A stretch of DNA of 64,000 bases from Mesorhizobium sp. NZP2298. GTDB lineage: Bacteria; Pseudomonadota; Alphaproteobacteria; Rhizobiales; Rhizobiaceae. This document shows, piece after piece, positions 1 to 7,921 of the stretch. Every line of letters starts with the position of its first letter. Position 1 is the first letter of the stretch. The notes under the pieces were generated by a model. It worked only from the letters and a program-made list of their open reading frames with translations, searched no databases and was not told the DNA's origin. The DNA is taken from NCBI RefSeq assembly GCF_013170825.1, contig NZ_CP033365.1, forward strand, positions 3,360,001-3,424,000. The letters run 5' to 3'. Both the position numbers and the translations under genes were made by a program.

Positions 1-2
1 AA

Positions 3-818
3 TCGGGCAATCTGATCAGCTGCGTCGGCGCCATGGGGCTCTATTCCGTTTCGCCGGACCGCGAGGTGAAACGCCTTTCGGCCGAGACGTCGCGCTCCTG
101 GACCTCGATCGTCGACGATGCACGGCTGCGCGATCCCAATGATTGCGACATCGCGCCGGACGGGCGCATCTATTTCACGGATTCAACGAAGCGCTACGAC
201 GCGCATGACTGGGCGCTGGACTCGATCGAGAACCGCGCCACCGGCCGCCTGCTGGTCTACGATCCGAAGGACGGTTCGACGAAAACGCTGCTCGACGGCT
301 ATCGCTACACCAATGGTGTGTGCATGGCCCATGACGGCAAGTCGCTGTTCTTCGCCGAAAGCTGGGCCTGCCGCGTGCATCGCTATTGGCTGGAAGGGCC
401 GAAGGCCGGCACCGCCGAATGCGTCATCCGCGACATGCCGGGCTATCCCGACAACATCAACCGGGCGTCGGACGGCAATTACTGGATGGCGTGGCTGGGC
501 ATGCGCACGCCAAGCTTCGACCTGTCGCTGCGACATCCCGACATGCGCAAGCGCATGACGCGCCGGCTGCCTCAGGACGAGTGGCTGTTCCCCAACATCA
601 ACACCGGCGGCGTGGTGAAATTCAACGAGAAGGGCGGCATCGTCGAGGCACTCGGCGACCTCACCGGCGATGCACATCCGATGGTCACCTCGATGCGCGA
701 GCACAAGGGATATCTTTTCGTCGGCGGCATCCTCAACAACCGCATCGGCCGCTACAAGATCTCGGGCGCCGACCCGAACTGGACCAGCCCCGCTTCCTAT
801 TGGGGAGCAAAGCCATGA
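3..818 (+). CDS. SMP-30/strictosidine synthase-like protein, 5' partial
   Basis: The reading frame is open from the window edge, so the true start lies upstream; a Met at 33 is internal. The protein looks like a six-bladed beta-propeller of the SMP-30/gluconolactonase/strictosidine-synthase superfamily. It shows NDCDIAPDGRIYFTDST, then TNGVCMAHDGKSLFFAES, then MPGYPDNINRASDG, which are the repeated blade motifs of that group. Members hydrolyse lactones or related esters, but the substrate cannot be read here. The stop overlaps the next start (ATGA at 815-818), so the two genes are translationally coupled. The neighbours are a second propeller and a sugar ABC ATPase, which suggests a sugar or lactone catabolic operon. 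Confidence 0.8.
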   Translation, partial: SGNLISCVGAMGLYSVSPDREVKRLSAETSRSWTSIVDDARLRDPNDCDIAPDGRIYFTDSTKRYDAHDWALDSIENRATGRLLVYDPKDGSTKTLLDGYRYTNGVCMAHDGKSLFFAESWACRVHRYWLEGPKAGTAECVIRDMPGYPDNINRASDGNYWMAWLGMRTPSFDLSLRHPDMRKRMTRRLPQDEWLFPNINTGGVVKFNEKGGIVEALGDLTGDAHPMVTSMREHKGYLFVGGILNNRIGRYKISGADPNWTSPASYWGAKP

Positions 819-1864
819 TCCTCGATCCGATCCTGGATATGTTTCGCGGCAAGGCGGTCACCATCCCGCCGCTCGACGGCGCTTTCCGGCCCAACACGCG
901 CCTCGATGACGCGCCTGCGTTTGCCGAACTGACCGAGCCGGACAATCTGCTGGCCTCCGGTGAGGGGTTGCTCGCCTCAAGCGGCAACGCCGTCTATTCG
1001 CTTGGCTCCGGAGCCGAGCCCAAGGTTGTCGAGACCTTTGCGTCCCCCGTCTCGGCACTGGCGCTGTCGCCGTCGGGTGAGCTGACGGTGGCGCTCGAAA
1101 GCGGCAAGCTGCTGATATCGGACAAGGAGGTTTCGCTGCCGACGGACGTGCGTTGCATCACGGCACTTGCCTATGCCGATGATGGCACGCTCTGGCTGGC
1201 CAATGGTTCGGCTGAGCACGCGCCATCGCAATGGGCCGCCGACCTGATGAAGAAGGGCGCGTCCGGTTCGCTGTGGCGATGTGGCCCCGGAGCGATCGGC
1301 TTCCAGAAAGTTGCCGGCGACATCGCGTTCCCCAACGGTCTCCATCCGGCAGGCGAGGGCGTTCTGGTGAGCGAAAGCTGGCGCCATCAGCTCATCCGTT
1401 TCAGCAGCGCGACAGGCAACCGTTCGACGGTGCTGACACATCTGCCCGGCTATCCCGCGCGGCTCGCGCCGGCGCGCGATGGCGGAGCGTGGCTGACCTT
1501 GTTCGCGCCGCGCAACCGGCTGATCGAGTTCGTGCTGCAGGAGACGCACTACCGGCAGGACATGATCGACCAAGTCCCGCCGGCCTACTGGATCGCGCCG
1601 GCGCTTGCCTCCAACCGCAGCTTCCTCGAACCGCTGCAATGCGGTGGCATCCGCACCATGGGCATCCACAAGCCATGGTCGCCGAGCCGCTCCTACGGGC
1701 TGGTGGTCAAACTGGATCAGAACATGCAGCCGCAGTTCAGCCTGCATAGCCGCGCCAACGGCACGCGCCATGGCATCTGCAGCGTGACGGAAAAGGACGG
1801 CCGGCTGTTCATCGCCTCCAAGGGCGGCGACTGCGTGCTGGCCGTCGACTCGGGAGGTTTCTGA
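815..1864 (+). CDS. Second SMP-30/strictosidine synthase-like protein
   Basis: A 349-residue protein starting at the ATG that overlaps the previous stop. It is a diverged relative of the gene before it: IAFPNGLHPAGEGVLVSES and HLPGYPARLAPARDGG match the TNGVCMAHDG and MPGYPDNINRASDG segments of its neighbour. This suggests tandem duplication followed by divergence. It probably folds as a beta-propeller; the catalytic metal ligands of true gluconolactonases are not obvious to me. Its TGA overlaps the ATG of the ABC ATPase (TGATG at 1862-1866), so all three genes form one tight operon. The function is uncertain; lactone or sugar-derivative processing is an inference from family and context. Confidence 0.7.
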   Translation: MILDPILDMFRGKAVTIPPLDGAFRPNTRLDDAPAFAELTEPDNLLASGEGLLASSGNAVYSLGSGAEPKVVETFASPVSALALSPSGELTVALESGKLLISDKEVSLPTDVRCITALAYADDGTLWLANGSAEHAPSQWAADLMKKGASGSLWRCGPGAIGFQKVAGDIAFPNGLHPAGEGVLVSESWRHQLIRFSSATGNRSTVLTHLPGYPARLAPARDGGAWLTLFAPRNRLIEFVLQETHYRQDMIDQVPPAYWIAPALASNRSFLEPLQCGGIRTMGIHKPWSPSRSYGLVVKLDQNMQPQFSLHSRANGTRHGICSVTEKDGRLFIASKGGDCVLAVDSGGF

Positions 1865-3360
1865 TGGAGCCGATCGTTCGCCTGGAGAACGTCACCAAGA
1901 CCTATCGCGGCGTGCCTGCGGTGAGACAAGTCAGCTTCGACCTGCGAAGGGGCGAGATCCACGCGCTGCTTGGCGAGAATGGTGCCGGCAAATCGACGCT
2001 GACCAAGATCATCGCCGGTGTCGTGGACGCCACCTCCGGCAAGATGTTCCACAAAGGGCGCGAGATCGCCTACGCCTCGCCGCATGCGGCACTCGAGGCC
2101 GGGATCGCCATGGTGTTCCAGGAGACCAGCCTGGTGCCGTCGATGACAGTGGCGCAAAACCTTTATCTCGGTACTGAAAAATTCCTCAACCGGCTGCGCG
2201 GCACGTATATTTCGGCACAACAGTTCCTGCAGTCGCTGAATTTCCCGGTCGATCCGAACGCGATGGTGGCGACGCTGGGCGCGGCGAAGCGGCAGATGGT
2301 GGAGATTGCGCGTGCGGTGCACCACAATGCCGAAATCATCATTTTCGACGAGCCGACGGCGACGCTGACGCCGGAGGAGAAGCGGCATTTCTTCGCGCTG
2401 ATCCGCCGGTTGAAAGCGAGCGGCGTGTCGATCGTCTTCATCAGCCATGCGCTGGAGGAGGCGCTTGGCATTGCCGACCGCATCACCATTTTGCGCGATG
2501 GCGAGCTGGTCGTCACCGACGATACATCCGCCTTCGACCGCGACAAGATCGTGGCCGCCATGGTCGGGCGCACCTTGTCCGGCCAGATCTACCGGCAGCG
2601 CGACGAAGCCAAGCTGCGCAAGGCGGGCAAGAAAGTGTTGTCGGTGCAGGACATTTCGATGAGCAATGTCGTGCGCAACAACTCCTTCTCGATCTTCGAG
2701 GGCCAGATCACCGGTGTGTTCGGGCTGATCGGCTCCGGCCGCACGGAGACCTTCAAGATCGTGTCCGGCATCTACAAGCGCGATTTCCTGCGCGGTGGGG
2801 CGATCGAGCTCGATGACAGACCGGTGCGCTATCTCGTGCCGAGCGAGGCGGTGGCCGACGGCATCGTCTATGTCACCGAGGACCGCAAGAGCGAGGGCAT
2901 TTTCGAGACGATGGGCATTGCCGAGAACCTCTTCGGCGGACTGCTGGCGGCAGGCCGCGAAAAGGCCTGGGTGATCAACCAGCAGGAGATGCGGCAGCTC
3001 TCGGCGGAATGGACCAAGACGCTCAATATCAAGGCGATCAACGACAATGCGCGCGTGGTCGAGCTTTCCGGCGGCAATCAGCAGAAGGTGGTGATCGGCA
3101 AGGGGCTGGTGCAAAAGCCGCGCATTGTCATCTTCGACGAGCCGACGCGCGGCGTCGATGTCGGCGCCATCGCCGAGATCCATCAGATCATCAACCGGCT
3201 GGCCGACGAGGGGCTGGCCGTCGTGGTTATCTCCTCCTACCTGCCGGAGATCATGAACCTGTCCGACCGGATTTTGGTCTGCCGCCAGGGCCGCATCGTC
3301 GAGGAGTTTTCGCCGGCGGAGGCGACGGAGGAGAAGATCATGTACGCGGCCGTGCATTAG
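1864..3360 (+). CDS. Sugar ABC transporter ATP-binding protein (RbsA/MglA type)
   Basis: A 498-residue cytoplasmic ATPase with two ABC domains in one chain, the hallmark of the ribose/galactose (CUT2) importer family. The N-terminal domain has Walker A GENGAGKST near residue 38, a degenerate signature (GAAKRQMVEIAR) and Walker B IIFDEPTA. The C-terminal domain has a weak Walker A region (GLIGSGRTE) but a full signature LSGGNQQKVVIGKG and IVIFDEPTRGVDVG. This division of intact motifs is normal for the family. No cognate permease or binding protein follows, so they are presumably upstream of the window with the rest of the operon. The substrate is unknown. Confidence 0.92.
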   Translation: MEPIVRLENVTKTYRGVPAVRQVSFDLRRGEIHALLGENGAGKSTLTKIIAGVVDATSGKMFHKGREIAYASPHAALEAGIAMVFQETSLVPSMTVAQNLYLGTEKFLNRLRGTYISAQQFLQSLNFPVDPNAMVATLGAAKRQMVEIARAVHHNAEIIIFDEPTATLTPEEKRHFFALIRRLKASGVSIVFISHALEEALGIADRITILRDGELVVTDDTSAFDRDKIVAAMVGRTLSGQIYRQRDEAKLRKAGKKVLSVQDISMSNVVRNNSFSIFEGQITGVFGLIGSGRTETFKIVSGIYKRDFLRGGAIELDDRPVRYLVPSEAVADGIVYVTEDRKSEGIFETMGIAENLFGGLLAAGREKAWVINQQEMRQLSAEWTKTLNIKAINDNARVVELSGGNQQKVVIGKGLVQKPRIVIFDEPTRGVDVGAIAEIHQIINRLADEGLAVVVISSYLPEIMNLSDRILVCRQGRIVEEFSPAEATEEKIMYAAVH

Positions 3361-3498
3361 GGGGCTGGCGGGCTCGGCTAACCATCGACGTTCTGCACCA
3401 ATCGGCATCGAAAACTGAATCAGAAGAGCCGATTAGCCATCTTTGCTCGAGACCTGATTCAACGACCTGATCCACCGATCCAACGAAGGAAAAACAAC

Positions 3499-3906
3499 AT
3501 GGCCACCACAAGACTCCTCAGCGATGCCGAGGTCGAAAAAATCCCGGCGGTGAAGGCCGTGTTCGACGATATCCGCGCGACGCGCAAATCCGATTTCGTC
3601 AACAATTTCTGGCGCGGGCTGGCCAATGATCCGGTGTCGCTGAAGCGGGTCTGGGAGCAGCTCAAGACAGTGATGGTGGCCGACAGCGCCATCGATCCAC
3701 TGACCAAGGAGATGATCTATATCGCCGTCTCGACCGCCAATGGCTGTTCCTACTGCGTCCATTCGCACACGGCGGCGGCGCGGGCCAAGGGGATGACCGA
3801 TGCGCAGCATGGCGAGCTGGTGTCGATCATCGGGCTGGCGGGGCAGACCAACCATCTGGTCACGGCGATGCAGATCCCGGTCGACCCGCAATTCGAGGTG
3901 AAGTGA
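3499..3906 (+). CDS. Carboxymuconolactone decarboxylase/AhpD-like protein
   Basis: A 135-residue protein matching the CMD domain family. The core NGCSYCVHSHTAAA has the Cys83-x-x-Cys86 pair followed by His, as in AhpD-type peroxidase partners rather than true decarboxylases. A disulfide or peroxide reductase role is therefore more likely than carboxymuconolactone decarboxylation. An AAGGAAAA ribosome site lies just before the ATG at 3499. It is 138 bp downstream of the ABC ATPase on the same strand, so it may be cotranscribed or have its own promoter. Such proteins often sit at the ends of catabolic operons; the role here is unproven. Confidence 0.85.
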   Translation: MATTRLLSDAEVEKIPAVKAVFDDIRATRKSDFVNNFWRGLANDPVSLKRVWEQLKTVMVADSAIDPLTKEMIYIAVSTANGCSYCVHSHTAAARAKGMTDAQHGELVSIIGLAGQTNHLVTAMQIPVDPQFEVK

Positions 3907-4104
3907 GCGTGATTTCCCGCCGCGCTGTCGCAAGATTGTGAGCGCGGCCGTTCTATAGGCAAGCAGCGGCAAGCAACTGAAATCCGGGCGCTTTCCACGC
4001 TGCGCCGGTTGCCGCCGGCTAGCCTTCGCCAGCCGCTGTCCGCAATTGCGCGGTTTACCCCAGCGTCTGTTAAGGAAGTGACATGGAACGGCACTAAGGA
4101 AGCC

Positions 4105-4143
4105 CCATGCGATGCCGCTCGCCGGGGGCCTCGGCTCGCATGG
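4105..4143. repeat. 8-bp inverted repeat before phosphodiesterase start
   Basis: CCATGCGA at 4105-4112 and TCGCATGG at 4136-4143 form perfect arms around 23 bases, ending 11 bases before the start codon at 4154. It could be an operator half-site pair or an mRNA hairpin near the ribosome site. The rest of the 3907-4153 gap shows nothing I can name. Confidence 0.4.
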
Positions 4144-4153
4144 TGGAGCCGAC

Positions 4154-4990
4154 ATGAAAATCGTTCAGATCACAGACACCCATTTCAGCCCGACCAAGCC
4201 GCATTTCAACGGCAATTGGCAGCCGCTGGCCGCCTGGATCGAGCAGAGCGGCGCCGACCTTGTCATTCACACGGGCGACCTCAGCGTCGACGGTGCCGAC
4301 AAGGACGACGACATCGGCTTCTGCGTGGATCTGATGCGGGAAATCGCCACGCCGATGCTGCTGGTGCCCGGCAATCACGATGTCGGCCATCTCCCCGGCT
4401 CGCTGCAGCCGGTCAATGCCGGACGCCTTGAGCGCTGGCGCCGGCTGGTCGGCCCTGATTACTGGGTGGAGGACACCGGCACCTGGCGTCTCATCGGGCT
4501 CGACAGCCTGCTGATGGGGTTTGACGATGCCGAGGAAGAGGCGCAGTTCGACTGGCTGCGGAGCGCGCTGGAAAGCCGCGGCGGCCGGCGCGTCGCCCTC
4601 TTTGCCCACAAGCCGCTCTTCATCGACGAGCCCGGCGAGGGCGACACGGGTTACTGGAGCGTCAGGCCGGCGCAGCGGCAGCGTCTTTATGACCTGATCG
4701 GCGCCCACGATGTTGCGCTGTTCGCCAGTGGTCACCTGCACCGGGCATGGCAGGGCGAATATGAAAACACGTCGCTTGTATGGGGTCCGTCGGCGGCCTT
4801 CGTGGTCGGCGACATGGAGCGCGATATGCCGGGCGAGCGCTTGCTTGGCGCCGTTGTCCATCAATTCGGCGACACGGTCGCCAGCCAGATCGTCGCCATC
4901 CCCGGCATGACGGTCCATGTCCTGGATGACGTCGTCGAGGAGGTCTATCCGCATGAGGCGCACAAGGTCCGCAAGAAGGTCGCGTCATGA
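4154..4990 (+). CDS. Metallophosphoesterase, cyclic-nucleotide/glycerophospho-diesterase type
   Basis: A 278-residue class III phosphodiesterase of the CpdA/GpdQ type. The dinuclear metal-site motifs are all present: D8-T-H10 in ITDTHF, G41-D42 in HTGDLS, GNHD at 73-76, H152 in FAHKP, and GHLH at 193-196. I chose the ATG at 4154 because GGAG lies 7 bases upstream and MKIVQITDTH is the usual N-terminus; an upstream in-frame ATG at 4112 would add 14 unconserved residues. Its stop overlaps the ATG of a UgpC-like ATPase (ATGA at 4987-4990). Coupling to a Ugp-like importer suggests cleavage of imported glycerophosphodiesters, as GpdQ does, rather than cAMP turnover. That is an inference. Confidence 0.88.
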   Translation: MKIVQITDTHFSPTKPHFNGNWQPLAAWIEQSGADLVIHTGDLSVDGADKDDDIGFCVDLMREIATPMLLVPGNHDVGHLPGSLQPVNAGRLERWRRLVGPDYWVEDTGTWRLIGLDSLLMGFDDAEEEAQFDWLRSALESRGGRRVALFAHKPLFIDEPGEGDTGYWSVRPAQRQRLYDLIGAHDVALFASGHLHRAWQGEYENTSLVWGPSAAFVVGDMERDMPGERLLGAVVHQFGDTVASQIVAIPGMTVHVLDDVVEEVYPHEAHKVRKKVAS

Positions 4991-6138
4991 GCGCGCTTTC
5001 GCTTCGCGGCGTAAAAAAGTCGTTTGGCGGCAATGCCATTCTGAACGGCATCAGCCTTGATGTGGAGCCCGGCGAGTTCATCGCGCTTGTCGGTCCCTCC
5101 GGATGCGGCAAGAGCACCTTGCTGCGCATCCTGGCGGGGCTCGACCATGCCGACAGCGGCGAGATCTTCGTCGGCGACAGGGACATGTCGCCGGTTGCCG
5201 CGGCCGACCGCAACATCGCCATGGTGTTCCAGTCCTACGCCCTCTATCCGCATCTGACGGCCGGCCAGAACATCGCCGTGCCGCTTGCCATGAAGCGGCT
5301 GAGCCTGCCGCAGCGCCTGCCGCTCGTCGGCTCGCTGCTGCCCGGCCAGAAAGAGATCCGCACGGGCATTGCGCGCGATGTCCGTGAGATGGCGGGTCTG
5401 CTCAAGATCGACCATCTGCTCGACCGCAAGCCGGGGCAGATGTCGGGCGGCCAGCGGCAGCGCGTCGCCTTGGCGCGCGCGATGGTGCGCCATCCCAGCA
5501 TCTTCCTGATGGACGAGCCGCTCTCCAATCTCGACGCCAATCTGCGCGTCCATGCCCGCGGCGAGATCGTCGAACTGCACCGCCGCGCCGGCGTGCCGAC
5601 GCTCTATGTGACGCACGACCAGGCCGAGGCGCTTTCGATGGCCGACCGGGTGGCGGTGATGATCGGCGGCAATCTGCTGCAACTCGCATCGCCCGAAGTG
5701 ATCTACAACGATCCCGCCCATATCGAGGTCGCGCGTTTCGTCGGCCAACCGAGGATCAACATCATCGAGGCACAGGCCGAAAGCGGCCGTGTCGGCTTCG
5801 AGGGCATCCGGCTGGCCCTGCTGGAGAAGGTTGCGACCGGTCCGGTCAGCCTCGGCATCCGGCCCGAATTCGTAAGACTTTCCCCCAGCGGCCGGAGCGG
5901 CCTTGCCGGACGGATCGAGCGTCTCGAATTTCTCGGCTCGGAAGTCATGGCCCATTGCCGCCTCGACGCCTCCGGCGACATCATCATCGCCAAGCTGGCG
6001 CCGCACGAGACGAGGGACCTGATTGCCGGAATGCCGGTGGGCATCCTTCTGTCACCCGAACAGGCGATGGTCTTCGGGCCGGAGGGAAAGCGTCTGCGCA
6101 TCGCGGCGGGCGCGCGGCAGGAGCCGGCCTATGTCTAG
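4987..6138 (+). CDS. ABC transporter ATP-binding protein (UgpC/MalK type)
   Basis: A 383-residue ATPase of the CUT1 (MalK/UgpC) family. It has Walker A GPSGCGKST at about 36-44, Q-loop VFQSYALYPH, signature [15 protein letters not shown], Walker B IFLMDEPLSNLDA and the switch His in VTHDQAEAL. A C-terminal TOBE-like regulatory region follows (GIRPEFVRLSPSG onward). Compared with most MalK proteins there is extra sequence (KRLSLPQRLPLVGSLLPG) between the Q-loop and the signature. It energises the two permeases encoded directly downstream. It overlaps both neighbours, the phosphodiesterase upstream and the first permease (start 6131) downstream. Confidence 0.94.
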   Translation: MSALSLRGVKKSFGGNAILNGISLDVEPGEFIALVGPSGCGKSTLLRILAGLDHADSGEIFVGDRDMSPVAAADRNIAMVFQSYALYPHLTAGQNIAVPLAMKRLSLPQRLPLVGSLLPGQKEIRTGIARDVREMAGLLKIDHLLDRKPGQMSGGQRQRVALARAMVRHPSIFLMDEPLSNLDANLRVHARGEIVELHRRAGVPTLYVTHDQAEALSMADRVAVMIGGNLLQLASPEVIYNDPAHIEVARFVGQPRINIIEAQAESGRVGFEGIRLALLEKVATGPVSLGIRPEFVRLSPSGRSGLAGRIERLEFLGSEVMAHCRLDASGDIIIAKLAPHETRDLIAGMPVGILLSPEQAMVFGPEGKRLRIAAGARQEPAYV

Positions 6139-7054
6139 TGTCGCGCTGGCGGGCAACGTCCCGAGCGCGGCGGCGCTGCGCGCGCGCAGCGAGGACCGGA
6201 CCGCCTGGCTGCTGGCGGCGCCGGCCATCGTGCTGTTGCTGCTGTTCGTGCTCTTGCCCGTGGCTGCCGTGATCTTTCTCGGCTTCACCGATTTCGAACT
6301 CGGCTACGGCAAGTTCCGCTTCGTCGGCTTCGAGAATTACGCGCATCTCCTGAACGACCGCACCTTCCGCCGGTCGCTGTGGAACACATCGATCTACACG
6401 GCGATCGTCGCGCCGGTCTCGATCGTGCTTGGCCTGGGGGTTGCCCTGCTGATCGAAGGCGAGGGGCGGGCGCGCGGCTTTTTCCGCACCGTCTATTTCT
6501 TGCCCGTCGCCTCGCTGATCGTCGCCATGGCGACCGTCTGGCAATACATCTTCCACCCGACGATCGGGCCGCTCAACGCGCTGCTTTCATTGGCCGGCAT
6601 TCCCGGCCCGAACTGGCTCGGCGCTTCGAACACCGTGCTCTACAGCCTGTCGATTATCGGCATCTGGCAGGCGGTCGGCTTCAACATGGTGCTGTTCCTG
6701 GCGGGGCTGACGGCGATCCCGCGCGAGCTCTATGCCGCCGCCCATGTCGACGGCGCGAAATCTGCGCTCGACCGGTTTTTCCTGGTCACCTGGCCGATGC
6801 TCGGACCGACGACGCTGTTCGTCGTCACCATCAGCATCACCAATGCGGTGAAGGTTTTCGAAACGGTGAAGATGCTGACCGATGGCGGCCCCAACAAGGC
6901 CTCCGAAGTGCTGCTTTTCACCATCTACCAAGAGGGCTTCGTCTATCTGCGCGTCGGCTATGCCTCGGCGATGACGGTCGTGTTCCTGGCGATCCTGGTC
7001 GTGCTGATGCTCCTGCAATACCGCGTGCTCGACCGGCGGGTGCATTACACATGA
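6131..7054 (+). CDS. ABC transporter permease (UgpA/MalF type)
   Basis: A 307-residue inner-membrane permease of the CUT1 family. The first hydrophobic segment is WLLAAPAIVLLLLFVLLPVA, and the EAA-loop region is AAHVDGAKSALDRFFLVTWP, which docks the ATPase. The ATG at 6131 lies 8 bases inside the end of the ATPase gene and gives the normal N-terminus; an upstream start at 6023 would overlap by over 100 bases and is rejected. It pairs with the permease starting at 7051, which its TGA overlaps (ATGA). Confidence 0.93.
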   Translation: MSSVALAGNVPSAAALRARSEDRTAWLLAAPAIVLLLLFVLLPVAAVIFLGFTDFELGYGKFRFVGFENYAHLLNDRTFRRSLWNTSIYTAIVAPVSIVLGLGVALLIEGEGRARGFFRTVYFLPVASLIVAMATVWQYIFHPTIGPLNALLSLAGIPGPNWLGASNTVLYSLSIIGIWQAVGFNMVLFLAGLTAIPRELYAAAHVDGAKSALDRFFLVTWPMLGPTTLFVVTISITNAVKVFETVKMLTDGGPNKASEVLLFTIYQEGFVYLRVGYASAMTVVFLAILVVLMLLQYRVLDRRVHYT

Positions 7055-7881
7055 CGAGCATTCCGGCCGGCCGCATCATCCGCTTCGCGCTGCTTTCGCT
7101 CGGCGCGCTGATGATCCTTGCGCCCTACATCTTCATGATCTCGACGGCGGGCAAGACGCAGAGCGAGATCTTCACCTCGTCGTTGTCGCTCATCCCTCAG
7201 CATTTCTACTTCGCCGAGAATTTCGCCAAGGCGTTGGCCAAGGTGCCGATGGCAACGCTGCTGTGGAACGGCGTCGTCGTCTGCGGCCTGATCTTCTTTT
7301 TCCAGGTCGTGGTCGCGATCCCTTGCGCCTACGCGATGGCCAAGCTGAAGTTCCGCGCCGCGCGGCTGATGATGGTGCTGGTCATGCTCGGCCTGCTGGT
7401 GCCGATCCACGCAACGGCGCTGCCGCTCTATGTCGCCTTCGACCGGATGTCGCTGTTGAACAGCTACACCTCGCTGGTCGCGCCCTTCACCATATCGGTG
7501 TTCGCGATCTTCATGTTCCTGCAGTTCTTCCGCGCCATGCCCGACGACCTGCTGCACGCGGCAAGGCTCGACGGCATGTCCGAACTCGGCATCGTGGCGC
7601 GCGTCATCGTGCCCAATGCGTGGCCGGCGGTCACCGCCTTCGCGATCTTTTCCGTCGTCGCGCACTGGAACGACCTCTACTGGCCGCTGATCGTCGTCAG
7701 CAAGCAGGCTTATGCCACGCCGCCGCTCGGCCTGATGTATTTCCGCGCCGCCGAGGCTGGCGACGACTACGGCGCGCTGATGGCCGCCACGCTGATCATC
7801 ACCCTGCCTCTCGTCGCCGCCTTCCTGCTCGCGCAGAAGCGTTTCGTCGAGGGCATCACCATGACCGGTCTCAAAGGCTGA
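7051..7881 (+). CDS. ABC transporter permease (UgpE/MalG type)
   Basis: A 276-residue inner-membrane permease. The start overlaps the previous stop. It has the usual MalG-like opening (FALLSLGALMILAPYIFMIS), a multi-span core, and the EAA motif HAARLDGMSELGIVARVIVPN, followed by LIVVSKQAYATPPLGL and a final KRFVEGITMTGLKG tail typical of UgpE/MalG. It forms a heterodimer with the permease upstream. The binding protein follows after 40 bp on the same strand, completing the importer. Confidence 0.93.
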   Translation: MTSIPAGRIIRFALLSLGALMILAPYIFMISTAGKTQSEIFTSSLSLIPQHFYFAENFAKALAKVPMATLLWNGVVVCGLIFFFQVVVAIPCAYAMAKLKFRAARLMMVLVMLGLLVPIHATALPLYVAFDRMSLLNSYTSLVAPFTISVFAIFMFLQFFRAMPDDLLHAARLDGMSELGIVARVIVPNAWPAVTAFAIFSVVAHWNDLYWPLIVVSKQAYATPPLGLMYFRAAEAGDDYGALMAATLIITLPLVAAFLLAQKRFVEGITMTGLKG

Positions 7882-7921
7882 ACTTGCCAATAACTGACTG
7901 GGCCAACAAGGAGCACGAGCG

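Noticed and set aside
1717..3408. A 563-residue minus-strand frame opposite the sugar ATPase
   Set aside because: It overlaps the ends of two genes and the whole ATPase and has shadow composition.
4105..4153. Longer phosphodiesterase starting at the upstream in-frame ATG (4112)
   Set aside because: It lies inside the 8-bp inverted repeat and lacks a ribosome site; the ATG at 4154 has GGAG and the conserved N-terminus.
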